Positions 9,346-17,363 of a stretch of DNA of 64,000 nucleotides are shown piece after piece. Source of the stretch: an uncultured Lachnospiraceae bacterium. GTDB taxonomy: Bacteria > Bacillota > Clostridia > Lachnospirales > Lachnospiraceae. Position 1 is the first letter of the stretch. Every line of letters begins with the position of its first letter. The notes under the pieces were generated by a model, which was given only the letters and a program-made list of their open reading frames with translations, made no database searches and was not told where the DNA came from. Where the stretch lies: NCBI GenBank assembly GCA_910577115.1, contig CAJTMC010000001.1, forward strand, positions 223,884 through 287,883. Direction: 5' to 3'. Made by a program: the position numbers and the translations under genes.

Positions 9346-10370
9346 GTTTTCACGTCCTTTCCGTAATACATGCCAATCCAAAGTTTGTCGCACTCTGTAA
9401 GAACCGCCCCCGCTATCGTTCCTCCATGCATCATCGCATAATTAATTTCATCTGTTATTTTTTCTCTGTATATCTTTCCAAAAGGCACAATCACCAAAAG
9501 TACCGCATTCTTTCCTGTATCGTACTGCTCGCAGGGCAGCATTGCATTACAATCCACATCTGCACCAAGCTTTTGAATCTGTTCCAAAAAAAGTGCGGCG
9601 TCTTGTCCGTCTGCGGCATCTAAAAGATAAATTCTTTTATGATTCTCCAAAAGCTTCTTTAATTCGTCTGTCAGACGGCACTCCTGCCAACCGGATTTCC
9701 TGTTTCCACTTCCATAAAGCAAACCTAATACCGGAAGCTCCAAATATTTCATAAGATCCGTTTTTGTATAAAAACGATCCCCTACCATAAAAGCAAGCAC
9801 TATCAAAAACACCGCAATTCCTGCAAATACCACAGCTCCTGCCCAAGCCGCCCTCCAAACAAACCAAACAGGCTGCTCCCGTTCAATGCCATTATCCTCA
9901 ACCTTATAAATCGCATCAAATTCGTCCATGCTTTTGCCAAACTGCGTAATTGCGTTTTCAAATGCGGCGCTTATGACAGATACCTGTGCTGCGTCCGTTC
10001 CCTTTATGGTAATCGTAAGATAACGCACGTCCGACAAAATATCCGCATTCATCATCTGCTTCACCACTGCCCTGTCGTACCCCTCTCCCAGTTCATTCAT
10101 CATACGCCCAAGAATAGGATCGTTGGCAATCACATCATTCCATGTAAAATCATTATAATAGTCCTTCGCCTCAAGTCTTCCGTCCGCAAAATCAATATAG
10201 TATTCTGTCTTGGCCACAAACATCGCGCGTCCTGACCGATAAAGAACAAACACACAGCGAAGACCGCTGCCCAAAATGGCACCAGCCAGCGCTATCAGCA
10301 AAATCTGCGGTAATTTTCGAATCAATGTCACAAGCAATGCCTTGCTGTCAATTCCCTGTCGTATAATCAT
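9342..10370 (-). CDS. Wzz/Wzc-type chain-length determinant (capsular polysaccharide co-polymerase)
   Basis: 342 residues. There is one membrane helix near residues 15-35 and another near residues 170-195, flanking an extracytoplasmic segment of about 130 residues. This is the topology of Wzz/CapA-type co-polymerases that set chain length. The C-terminal cytoplasmic part resembles a degenerate BY-kinase domain but has no Walker A lysine motif, so it is probably not an active kinase. It overlaps the initiating transferase gene upstream by 4 nt and the downstream GT by a GTGA overlap. Confidence 0.72.
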   Translation of the reverse strand: MIIRQGIDSKALLVTLIRKLPQILLIALAGAILGSGLRCVFVLYRSGRAMFVAKTEYYIDFADGRLEAKDYYNDFTWNDVIANDPILGRMMNELGEGYDRAVVKQMMNADILSDVRYLTITIKGTDAAQVSVISAAFENAITQFGKSMDEFDAIYKVEDNGIEREQPVWFVWRAAWAGAVVFAGIAVFLIVLAFMVGDRFYTKTDLMKYLELPVLGLLYGSGNRKSGWQECRLTDELKKLLENHKRIYLLDAADGQDAALFLEQIQKLGADVDCNAMLPCEQYDTGKNAVLLVIVPFGKIYREKITDEINYAMMHGGTIAGAVLTECDKLWIGMYYGKDVKT

Positions 10371-11770
10371 CCTTCCTCATCCTTAATCTGATTTGCAACG
10401 CCCTGCATTGCAGTCGTCTGGTTTTCTTCCACGCCCTCTGTACTGTCCGTCTGGAATAAAACCTTAATCGTCAAAAGCATCAGCTTCAAATCAAGCCAGA
10501 CACTGTAATTTTCAATATAGAACAAATCAAGTTTCAGCTTATCATACGGCGTTGTATTATACTTTCCGTATACCTGCGCATACCCTGCAAGTCCCGACTT
10601 CACCTTTGTCCGGAACGTAAACTCCGGCATGTCCTCCTGATACTGCCGGATAATCTCCGGACGTTCCGGTCTTGGGCCGATAAAGGACATATCCCCCTTT
10701 AAAATATTAAACAACTGGGGCAGCTCGTCAATGCGTACCTTTCTGATAAACCGCCCGACCGGCGTAATACGGTTGTCATTCTTGGCTGCAAGCCTTGCCA
10801 CACCGTCCTTCTCCGCGTCGCTGCGCATACTGCGGAATTTTAAAATCTGAAACTGGCGCATATCGCGCGTACAGCGCACCTGCTTGTACAGCACCGGACC
10901 GCTGTCATAAACCTTAATTGCAATCGCTGTAAGAATCATAAAAGGTGATGTAACCACCACAAGAATCAGCGCACACACAATATCAATCATGCGTTTTACC
11001 AGACGCTGCTCCACCGTCATCGCATAATCCCGCACAAGCAGTATCGGCGTATCGAAAAGATGAAGCTGATCTGCTCCCTGTACCATAATATCCGGAATTT
11101 TGGGCATAATATACACCCTCACGCCTCTGCTATAACAAAACTTCAAAAGCTTATTGCGAAGCGCTGTATTCATGTCCCAAAGCACGACGCCGTCATAACC
11201 GCTCAAAATTTCTTTTTCAATCGCCCTTTGCCCTTCATTCTCATAAATACATTTTAAAATATGATATTTGTCTTTTCTTGTCTCAAACTTTTTCAGAATC
11301 CCTTCAACAGGGCGCTCGCCGCTTATAAACAGCAATTGTTTCGGCGGAAAAAACTGTTTGTATAGCCTGTGGCTGATAAAGGTCCACACACCGGCCACCA
11401 CAAACTGTCCCAACATCATCAAAATCAACGGATATGCCGTCACAAGCTTGAGTGACAATAATGATATCTGAAAATAAGACACAATGTTGGTACAGATTAG
11501 GGAAATCACCTGAGAAAAAAATACGTCCATCGGCTTCAAATAGCCAATACGCAGCCCTCCATATGTAGCTGTGAAAAAAAGAAGCAGTAAAAAATAAACT
11601 ACCGCCAAAAGCCAAAAACCCTTTCGGTAAAAGCTTCTCCACATACCGCTCTGCATGATATCATTATAGACTTTCTGCCACACATAAATATACAGCGCCG
11701 TCTGAAATACAAGCCCGATTAAAGCCATCTGCAAAATAATCGTCCGTTTTACCGCTTCTATACGTCCCAC
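10367..11770 (-). CDS. Initiating undecaprenyl-phosphate sugar transferase
   Basis: 467 residues from a GTG start (SD GGAGGATACTG). There are four to five N-terminal membrane helices, a central Rossmann-like cytosolic domain, and a C-terminal Bac_transf domain with KRMIDIVCAL, LKFRSMRSDAE, RKVRIDELPQLFNILKG and SFIGPRPERPE. The acidic residue in IDELPQ is catalytic in the family. The enzyme puts the first sugar phosphate on undecaprenyl phosphate, which begins repeat-unit assembly. The WbaP/CpsE-like architecture fits a Wzy-dependent pathway. Confidence 0.92.
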   Translation of the reverse strand: MGRIEAVKRTIILQMALIGLVFQTALYIYVWQKVYNDIMQSGMWRSFYRKGFWLLAVVYFLLLLFFTATYGGLRIGYLKPMDVFFSQVISLICTNIVSYFQISLLSLKLVTAYPLILMMLGQFVVAGVWTFISHRLYKQFFPPKQLLFISGERPVEGILKKFETRKDKYHILKCIYENEGQRAIEKEILSGYDGVVLWDMNTALRNKLLKFCYSRGVRVYIMPKIPDIMVQGADQLHLFDTPILLVRDYAMTVEQRLVKRMIDIVCALILVVVTSPFMILTAIAIKVYDSGPVLYKQVRCTRDMRQFQILKFRSMRSDAEKDGVARLAAKNDNRITPVGRFIRKVRIDELPQLFNILKGDMSFIGPRPERPEIIRQYQEDMPEFTFRTKVKSGLAGYAQVYGKYNTTPYDKLKLDLFYIENYSVWLDLKLMLLTIKVLFQTDSTEGVEENQTTAMQGVANQIKDEEG

Positions 11771-11783
11771 CAGTATCCTCCAT

Positions 11784-12566
11784 CTATGCCCGTCTCAAAA
11801 CCGCCCGAACTGCCCAAAATATCATACAATACAGGCTTTTTACAATCGAAAGCCGCTCATGCTTTCGATACAAATTCCAGATTCTTTGAATTGCCGTAAG
11901 CTTGTTTGCCGAAAGCGTTCCCGTACTCCTTCTGTATCGCACAAGGCACTCGTCAAGCCCATAGCCTCTGCCATATTTCTTTAAAAGATTCCACCATGTC
12001 GCCGTATCCTCACTCGCAATACATGGCATCATCATATCGTTGTCATCAATAACCTTCCTGTCAATCATCACCGTCGAAGTAAAAATCGTTGTGTTTTTCA
12101 GCGCCTCTTTATAAGTAATTTCAGACGGCACATGTACGATTTTTCCAAGTCCGTCGCCGTTTTCGTCCGCAAATTCGTAGCCTGTAAACACAAATCCCTT
12201 ATCTCCGGCAATAAATGCCAACTGATGCGCGAGTTTTTCACTCTCCCAGATGTCGTCTGCATCTAAAAAGCAAAGATATCTTCCCCGCGCACATGAAACG
12301 CCTTTGTTTCTACACTTTGCAGCGCCACTGTTTGTCTCCTGCCGAACGAGGCGGATCCGGTTGTCTCTCCCCTGCTGCTTCTCTTCCCGAATCCTGCTCT
12401 CAATAATACTACAGCTGTTATCTTTAGAACAGTCGTCCACCAAAATCAATTCCCAGTTTTCATAGGTCTGAGCCTTTACGTATTGTATGGTTTCCCCGAT
12501 AAAGCGTCCTGCATTATATACAGGAACCACAATACTTACCAGCCTGTCATCTTCAAAATTCCTCAT
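11784..12566 (-). CDS. Glycosyltransferase family 2
   Basis: 260 residues. It has the GT-A motifs VSIVVPVYNAGRFI, VDDCSKDNS and FLDADDIWES. It starts in a TAATG overlap with the stop of the upstream polyprenyl glycosyltransferase, so translation is probably coupled. The C-terminus has a short hydrophobic stretch (SLYCMIFWAVRAVL) that may anchor it to the membrane. The donor sugar is unknown. Confidence 0.84.
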   Translation of the reverse strand: MRNFEDDRLVSIVVPVYNAGRFIGETIQYVKAQTYENWELILVDDCSKDNSCSIIESRIREEKQQGRDNRIRLVRQETNSGAAKCRNKGVSCARGRYLCFLDADDIWESEKLAHQLAFIAGDKGFVFTGYEFADENGDGLGKIVHVPSEITYKEALKNTTIFTSTVMIDRKVIDDNDMMMPCIASEDTATWWNLLKKYGRGYGLDECLVRYRRSTGTLSANKLTAIQRIWNLYRKHERLSIVKSLYCMIFWAVRAVLRRA

Positions 12567-13507
12567 TAAAACTCGTCCTTAACAAGATATTTTGGCCTGT
12601 CCTTGACCTCCATATACATCTTGCTCATATATTGCCCCATAATACCGATACAAAGCAGCTGCACACCGCCAATCAACGAGATAATGCACATCATAGACGG
12701 CCAGCCCGCTACCGGATCTCCATAAAGCATCGCCTTGATAAAAATAAACACCATAAACACAAACGCCATTACGCAGAACAGGATTCCGAAAAATGACGCA
12801 ATGGAAAGCGGCGCTGTGGAAAACGCCATAATGCCGTCAAGCGAATACAAAAACAATTTCCAAAAAGACCATTTTGTCTCTCCTGCCACTCTCTGCACAT
12901 TTTCATATTCAAGCCACTTTGTGTTGTATCCAACCCATCCAAAGATTCCCTTTGAAAAACGGTTGTATTCCTTCATCGATAAAATAGCATCTGTTACCTG
13001 ACGTGTCATAAGCCGGTAATCTCTTGCGCCGTCCACAATTTCCGTCTTTGAAATCTTTCTCATCAGTCCGTAAAAGCGTCTCGCAAAAAAGGAACGAATC
13101 GGCGGTTCCCCTTTCCGATTCACACGCCTTGTTGCAACCGAATCGTATCCTTCCTCAATATATCCATACATTTCGGGAAGAATCGCAGGCGGGTCCTGCA
13201 AATCAGCGTCCATCAATACTGTAAAATCACCTTTTGCCTTCTCCAACCCTGCAATAATTGCAGCCTCTTTCCCAAAGTTTCTGGAAAACGACACAAGATG
13301 AACCCGCCCGTCCTCCTCATGCAGCGATTTCACTGCCGCAACCGTACCGTCTTTCGAACCGTCATTCACAAATATAAATTCAAGATCCACGCCCTTTTCA
13401 TGAAAGAAAGCCTCCTGCTTTACTGCCTCCTTGTAAAACAGGGGTACACTGTCTTCCTCATTATAACATGGAACAATAATACTCAAAATTTTAGAATACG
13501 CTTCCAA
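12566..13507 (-). CDS. Polyprenyl-phosphate glycosyltransferase, GtrB/CsbB-like
   Basis: 313 residues. The N-terminal GT2 domain carries SIIVPCYNEEDSVP, FVNDGSKDGT and VLMDADLQDPP. Two C-terminal membrane helices lie around residues 230-290 and end in MGQYMSKMYMEVKDRPKY, which is the GtrB/YfdH/CsbB signature. Such enzymes charge undecaprenyl phosphate with a single sugar that is flipped and used for side-chain modification. No separate GtrA flippase is seen in the window. It may therefore supply a decoration rather than a backbone sugar. Confidence 0.86.
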   Translation of the reverse strand: MEAYSKILSIIVPCYNEEDSVPLFYKEAVKQEAFFHEKGVDLEFIFVNDGSKDGTVAAVKSLHEEDGRVHLVSFSRNFGKEAAIIAGLEKAKGDFTVLMDADLQDPPAILPEMYGYIEEGYDSVATRRVNRKGEPPIRSFFARRFYGLMRKISKTEIVDGARDYRLMTRQVTDAILSMKEYNRFSKGIFGWVGYNTKWLEYENVQRVAGETKWSFWKLFLYSLDGIMAFSTAPLSIASFFGILFCVMAFVFMVFIFIKAMLYGDPVAGWPSMMCIISLIGGVQLLCIGIMGQYMSKMYMEVKDRPKYLVKDEF

Positions 13508-13522
13508 TCAACTGTCCTCCCG

Positions 13523-13876
13523 TTAAAAGATATTGTCCGCCAATATCTTAATTATCTCAGAGTTTGTCGGTTTGACACTTCTGTCAACAAACAGTTCTCC
13601 AAATATCAGCACAAGCGTATCACGATTCCCTTTCGTCCACGCCGTTTCGATGGCATTTCTGATGGCTCGTTCCACCTGCTTGTTTGTAGTCCCAAAGCGC
13701 TTCGCTACCTCAGGGTATAGGCGCTTTGTTACCGATTGAATCATTTCAGGTTCTTTAAAGGAAATCCACACTGCTTCCCGCAGATATCGGTATCCTATCT
13801 GTCTTGGTTGAAATCCTGCACAAAGCAACAAATATGTAGTCCTTTTAAGTGCTCTCAATCTCGGGCCTTCTTTCAT
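13523..13876 (-). CDS. Stand-alone Spo0A-type DNA-binding (effector) domain protein
   Basis: 117 residues from the ATG at 13876 (a GTG 15 nt upstream is less well placed against AGGTGAGG). The sequence contains IGYRYLREAVW, VTKRLYPEVAKRF, TTNKQVERAIRNAIE and KPTNSEIIKILAD. These match, in order, the helices of the Spo0A C-terminal domain, including the recognition helix that binds the 0A box in Spo0A (VERAIRxAIE). The phosphoacceptor receiver domain is absent, so the protein cannot be switched by the phosphorelay in the usual way. It sits between fcl and a glycosyltransferase inside the polysaccharide operon and may regulate it; its target is unknown. Confidence 0.82.
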   Translation of the reverse strand: MKEGPRLRALKRTTYLLLCAGFQPRQIGYRYLREAVWISFKEPEMIQSVTKRLYPEVAKRFGTTNKQVERAIRNAIETAWTKGNRDTLVLIFGELFVDRSVKPTNSEIIKILADNIF

Positions 13877-13911
13877 TCCCGTCAACCTCACCTTCCTGAA
13901 ACATTCGGTTA

Positions 13912-14853
13912 CTACAATCTAGCTGCCTGAACATTCTCCTTAAACCAACCATATGCGAGCTGTACGCCTTCTTCCAGCTCAATCTTATGTGTCCAACCTA
14001 AATTATGAAGTTTTGTAACATCCGTCAACTTTCTCGGTGTCCCGTCGGGCATCGCGCTGTTCCAAACAATTTCGCCCTGATACCCCACTACACGTTTTAC
14101 AGTTTCTGCAAGCTCCTTTATTGTCACTTCCTTTCCCGTACCAATATTGACATGCTGTTCGCCGTCATAATTCTCAAGAAGAAAGACACACGCATCAGCC
14201 ATATCATCAACATATAAAAATTCCCGAAGCGGAGTTCCTGTCCCCCAGAGCTCCACGCTCGGATCACCATTTACCATTGCGTCATGAAACTTTCGAATCA
14301 TCGCCGGCATTACATGCGATTCCTGCAAATCATAGTTGTCATACGGTCCATAGAGATTTGTCGGCATACAGCTGATAAAATTGTCACCGTACTGCCTTTT
14401 ATAAAACTTGCACATCTCAAGTCCTGCAATCTTTGCAATTGCATACGCCTCGTTTGTCTCCTCAAGCGGTCCCGTCAGCAGCGCGTCCTCCGGTATTGGC
14501 TGCGGCGCCATCTTAGGATAAATACAGGTACTTCCCAGGAACAAAAGTTTCTTTACCTGATAATCGTGGCAGCACTTAATCACGTTGCATTGTATCTGCA
14601 TATTCTCATAAGCAAATTCCGCCGGCGTCGTATTGTTCGCATTAATTCCACCCACCTTAGCCGCTGCAAGAATCACGACATCCGGCTGCTGTGCCTCAAA
14701 AAAGTCCGTAACCTCCTGCTGGTTTGTGAGATTTAATTCCTTATGCGTCCTGCCAATCACATTCGTATATCCATTTTCATTCAGGCTTCTTACAATTGCA
14801 GAGCCTACAAGTCCTCTGTGGCCTGCCACATAGATCTTATCCGATTTATTCAT
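13912..14853 (-). CDS. fcl: GDP-L-fucose synthase
   Basis: 313 residues, the usual length. The N-terminal Rossmann motif is VAGHRGLVGSAIVRSL. A catalytic serine lies in FLGSTCIYP, followed by the Y-x3-K dyad in EAYAIAKIAG. It converts GDP-4-keto-6-deoxymannose to GDP-L-fucose by epimerisation and NADPH reduction, acting after Gmd, whose gene is immediately upstream. The SD belongs to a repeated intergenic element (14855-14900). Its presence indicates fucose, or a fucose derivative, in the polysaccharide. Confidence 0.93.
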   Translation of the reverse strand: MNKSDKIYVAGHRGLVGSAIVRSLNENGYTNVIGRTHKELNLTNQQEVTDFFEAQQPDVVILAAAKVGGINANNTTPAEFAYENMQIQCNVIKCCHDYQVKKLLFLGSTCIYPKMAPQPIPEDALLTGPLEETNEAYAIAKIAGLEMCKFYKRQYGDNFISCMPTNLYGPYDNYDLQESHVMPAMIRKFHDAMVNGDPSVELWGTGTPLREFLYVDDMADACVFLLENYDGEQHVNIGTGKEVTIKELAETVKRVVGYQGEIVWNSAMPDGTPRKLTDVTKLHNLGWTHKIELEEGVQLAYGWFKENVQAARL

Positions 14854-14854
14854 A

Positions 14855-14900
14855 TATCCATGCTCCTTTCAAAGTCTGAAAATTTTAATTTTCAGACTTT
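14855..14900 (-). repeat. Intergenic hairpin/SD repeat, copy A (short form)
   Basis: A perfect 14-bp inverted repeat with a 2-nt loop (14871-14900, arms AAAGTCTGAAAATT) is followed, on the minus strand, by GAAAGGAGCATGGATAT and the fcl start codon. The gmd stop codon lies inside the palindrome, so the last residues of Gmd are encoded by the element. It is related to the longer copies at 15965, 18714, 28069 and 39643. Confidence 0.75.
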
Positions 14901-15964
14901 TGTCTTGAATTCCGGTATGCTTCACATGACATTCCTGCAATTTCCTTCAAATCAGCATCCATCATCATCGCGACAAGTCCCTTAAAGTCAACTCTTCTCT
15001 TCCAGCCAAGTTCTTTCTCCGCCTTTGTGGGATTCCCCCACAAAAATTCTACTTCTGCCGGACGATAAAACTCCGGATTCACATCGACCAGAAGTTTTCC
15101 TGTCTCATTATCATAGCCCTTCTCATTCACACCCTCGCCTTCCCAGCGAATATGAATGCCAAGCTCCGAAAAAGCAGCCTCAACAAACTGACGGACTGTA
15201 TGCGTTTCATTTGTGGCAAGCACATAGTCTCCCGGTGTTTTCTGCTGAAGCATCAGCCACATACCTTCCACGTAATCACCGGCAAATCCCCAATCTCTCT
15301 TTGCATTCATGTTTCCGAGTGAGAGTTTGTCCTGTTTTCCTGCAACAATATTTGCAATAGCAAGTGTTATTTTTCTTGTCACAAAATTCTCACCGCGTCT
15401 TGGCGACTCATGATTAAACAAAATACCGTTGCAGGCAAATATATTGTATGATTCTCTATAATTTACGGTAATCCAGTAAGAATAAAGCTTTGCCACGCCA
15501 TAAGGGCTCTTTGGATAAAACGGCGTTGCCTCACTCTGCGGTGCAGTCTCAGGAAGCCCGCCAAACAATTCCGATGTCGATGCCTGATAATAACGGCAGT
15601 TTCCGCCATTTACGCGGATTGCCTCAAGCAGTTTCAAAGTGCTCACACCCGTAGCGTCTGCGGTATACTCCGGCACTTCAAACGATACACCGACATGCGA
15701 CTGCGCCGCAAGATTGTAAACCTCCGTAGGCCTGATCTCTGCCACAACCCGCATCAAATTAGAAGAATCCGTTGTATCCGCAAAATGCAAGAAAAATTTT
15801 ACCTTATAATAATCCGAATTGATTAAGTGATCAATCCGCATCGTGTTCGAAATACTGTGACGGCGTATCAACCCATGAACCTCATACCCTTTTTCAAGCA
15901 GAAACTCCGCAAGATAAGAACCGTCCTGACCAGTTATTCCTGTTATTAATGCAATATTATTCAT
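14885..15964 (-). CDS. gmd: GDP-mannose 4,6-dehydratase
   Basis: 359 residues from the ATG at 15964 (MNNIALITGITGQDGSYLAE). It shows the glycine-rich NADP site GITGQDGSYL, a QASTSELFGG segment with the catalytic threonine/serine and glutamate, and YGVAKLYSYW with the Y-x3-K dyad. It makes GDP-4-keto-6-deoxymannose for fcl. The reading frame stays open upstream into a repeated intergenic element and could begin at a TTG there. The family start and the SD in the element argue for the ATG at 15964 (or an in-frame ATG 12 nt earlier). Confidence 0.94.
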   Translation of the reverse strand: MNNIALITGITGQDGSYLAEFLLEKGYEVHGLIRRHSISNTMRIDHLINSDYYKVKFFLHFADTTDSSNLMRVVAEIRPTEVYNLAAQSHVGVSFEVPEYTADATGVSTLKLLEAIRVNGGNCRYYQASTSELFGGLPETAPQSEATPFYPKSPYGVAKLYSYWITVNYRESYNIFACNGILFNHESPRRGENFVTRKITLAIANIVAGKQDKLSLGNMNAKRDWGFAGDYVEGMWLMLQQKTPGDYVLATNETHTVRQFVEAAFSELGIHIRWEGEGVNEKGYDNETGKLLVDVNPEFYRPAEVEFLWGNPTKAEKELGWKRRVDFKGLVAMMMDADLKEIAGMSCEAYRNSRQKSEN

Positions 15965-16057
15965 TTTTATAACCATGCTCCTTTCACAGTCTGCGAGTTT
16001 GGGCTGCCAAGCACAAACTCGCCGGTTGAAAATTTTAATTTTCAACCTTCCTCCTAA
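15965..16057 (-). repeat. Intergenic hairpin/SD repeat, copy B (full form)
   Basis: Reading on the minus strand the element has TAGGAGGAAGG, then a perfect 11-bp inverted repeat GGTTGAAAATT (16024-16047). Next comes a second inverted repeat with 9-bp arms GCGAGTTTG/CAAACTCGC (15993-16022), then GACTGTGAAAGGAGCATGG supplying the gmd SD. It is one of five copies in the window, all between co-oriented neighbouring genes. Confidence 0.8.
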
Positions 16058-16108
16058 TTCTTTTTATCTTATTGAGGCTGTTTTCAGCCTGATCCCATTA
16101 CCAATATT

Positions 16109-16966
16109 TTACATGTTCTGAATATATTCTGCAATGGCTTTTTCCCAATCTGCAAACATATGATTTGTCGTCAGTTTTAACATATAATTATCCAACACCG
16201 AGTAAAAAGGTCTCGGCGCAACAACACCCGTTGTATTTTTCTCATATTCTTCGCTCGTCACTGTAACGACTTCCGTCGTCTTTCCGGCAAGACGATAGAT
16301 TTCACGCGTAAAATCTGCCCAGTTTGTGATTCCCTCACAGGTTCCATGAAACAATCCGTAGTTATCGGTCGGCAGCAAATATGCAATCGCCTTTGCAAGC
16401 TCGTCCGCACTGGTCGGTGAGCCAAACTGGTCCCCTACTACTGTCACCTTATCATGCGTTTCGGAAAGTCCAAGCATTGTCTTAACAAAATTCTTTCCGT
16501 CGCCGTATAGCCATGCCGTACGCACAATAAAATAGTCCTTTGCAAATTCCTTGACAAACTGTTCACCGGCAAGCTTTGTCTTTCCGTAGACTGCCTCAGG
16601 GTTAGGAGTATCAAACTCAGTATAAGGAGTAGAAGCATGTCCGTCAAATACGTAATCGGTTGAAACATGCATCAATTTTGCGCCTGCCCGCGTTGCCGCA
16701 ATACTTAAATTTCTAGGTCCTATCGCATTAATCCGATAAGCATTGTCCACATCTGTTTCACATCTGTTTACATTTGTATGCGCCGCGCAATTAATAATCG
16801 CATATGGCTTTATCCCGTCCACATATTGCAAAACTGCATCAATATTCGTAATATCCAAATCGTTTACATCTGTATTCACGCACTCATATTCACTGCTGTT
16901 TTTGTACACCTGATTTATCGCCCTGCCAAGCTGTCCGTTTGCACCTGTCACAATCAGTTTTCTCAT
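16109..16966 (-). CDS. rfbD: dTDP-4-dehydrorhamnose reductase-like sugar-nucleotide reductase
   Basis: 285 residues with SD TAGGAGGATCATCA before the ATG. It has the NAD(P) motif VTGANGQLGRAI, the catalytic-site sequence HVSTDYVFDG, and YGKTKLAGE with the Y-x3-K dyad. This is the RmlD family, which reduces dTDP-4-keto-rhamnose in the last step of dTDP-rhamnose synthesis. The other rml genes are not in the window, so they may lie elsewhere or the substrate may differ. It is the first gene after the HPr terminator and probably opens the polysaccharide operon. Confidence 0.85.
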   Translation of the reverse strand: MRKLIVTGANGQLGRAINQVYKNSSEYECVNTDVNDLDITNIDAVLQYVDGIKPYAIINCAAHTNVNRCETDVDNAYRINAIGPRNLSIAATRAGAKLMHVSTDYVFDGHASTPYTEFDTPNPEAVYGKTKLAGEQFVKEFAKDYFIVRTAWLYGDGKNFVKTMLGLSETHDKVTVVGDQFGSPTSADELAKAIAYLLPTDNYGLFHGTCEGITNWADFTREIYRLAGKTTEVVTVTSEEYEKNTTGVVAPRPFYSVLDNYMLKLTTNHMFADWEKAIAEYIQNM

Positions 16967-17015
16967 TGATGATCCTCCTAATCCTACTTTCCCTGTTTTT
17001 CAGGTTTTTATTCTA

Positions 17016-17048
17016 TAAAAATAGCCCGAACCGTTCCATTCGGGCTAT
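17016..17048 (-). terminator. Rho-independent terminator after the HPr gene
   Basis: A 10-bp stem ATAGCCCGAA/TTCGGGCTAT (17021-17048) with an 8-nt loop is followed on the minus strand by TTTTATAG. It separates the cdaA-cdaR-glmM-HPr unit from the polysaccharide operon. Confidence 0.88.
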
Positions 17049-17051
17049 CCC

Positions 17052-17315
17052 TTACTCGCCAAGACCGTCTTCAATCACCTTAACCACTGCCGCTAAGGCT
17101 TTTTCCTCGTCCTCGCCCTCACAAAAAATCTCGATTTCATCACCGCTCTTTACACATGCTCCAAGCACACCAAGCACACTTTTCGCATTTGCTGTACTAT
17201 TACGGAATTTAAAGGTTACCATCGACTTAAACTGCATCGCCTCTTTACAGAGGATTCCCGCCGGACGCAGATGCAAGCCTGTCGGATTTTTAATGACTAC
17301 CTTTTGGCTTACCAT
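17052..17315 (-). CDS. HPr family phosphocarrier protein
   Basis: 87 residues, the usual HPr size. His15 lies in TGLHLRPA with Arg17 close by, as in the phosphoenolpyruvate-phosphotransferase active site. Ser46 is present in NAKSVLGVL, the site used by HPr kinase for catabolite control in Firmicutes. It lies 48 nt after glmM and ends at a strong terminator. It could be the general HPr or a Crh-like paralogue. Because His15 is kept it should be able to carry phosphate. Confidence 0.88.
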   Translation of the reverse strand: MVSQKVVIKNPTGLHLRPAGILCKEAMQFKSMVTFKFRNSTANAKSVLGVLGACVKSGDEIEIFCEGEDEEKALAAVVKVIEDGLGE

Positions 17316-17363
17316 AAAATCCCTCCTATCATTCGCTGCCTGTACCTACCGGATTTCAGAGCA

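Noticed and set aside
1..16966. Gram-negative O-antigen locus
   Set aside because: Fucose genes and a Wzy-like polymerase are shared by many bacteria; all surrounding genes and signals are of the Firmicutes type, so a capsule or exopolysaccharide is more likely.
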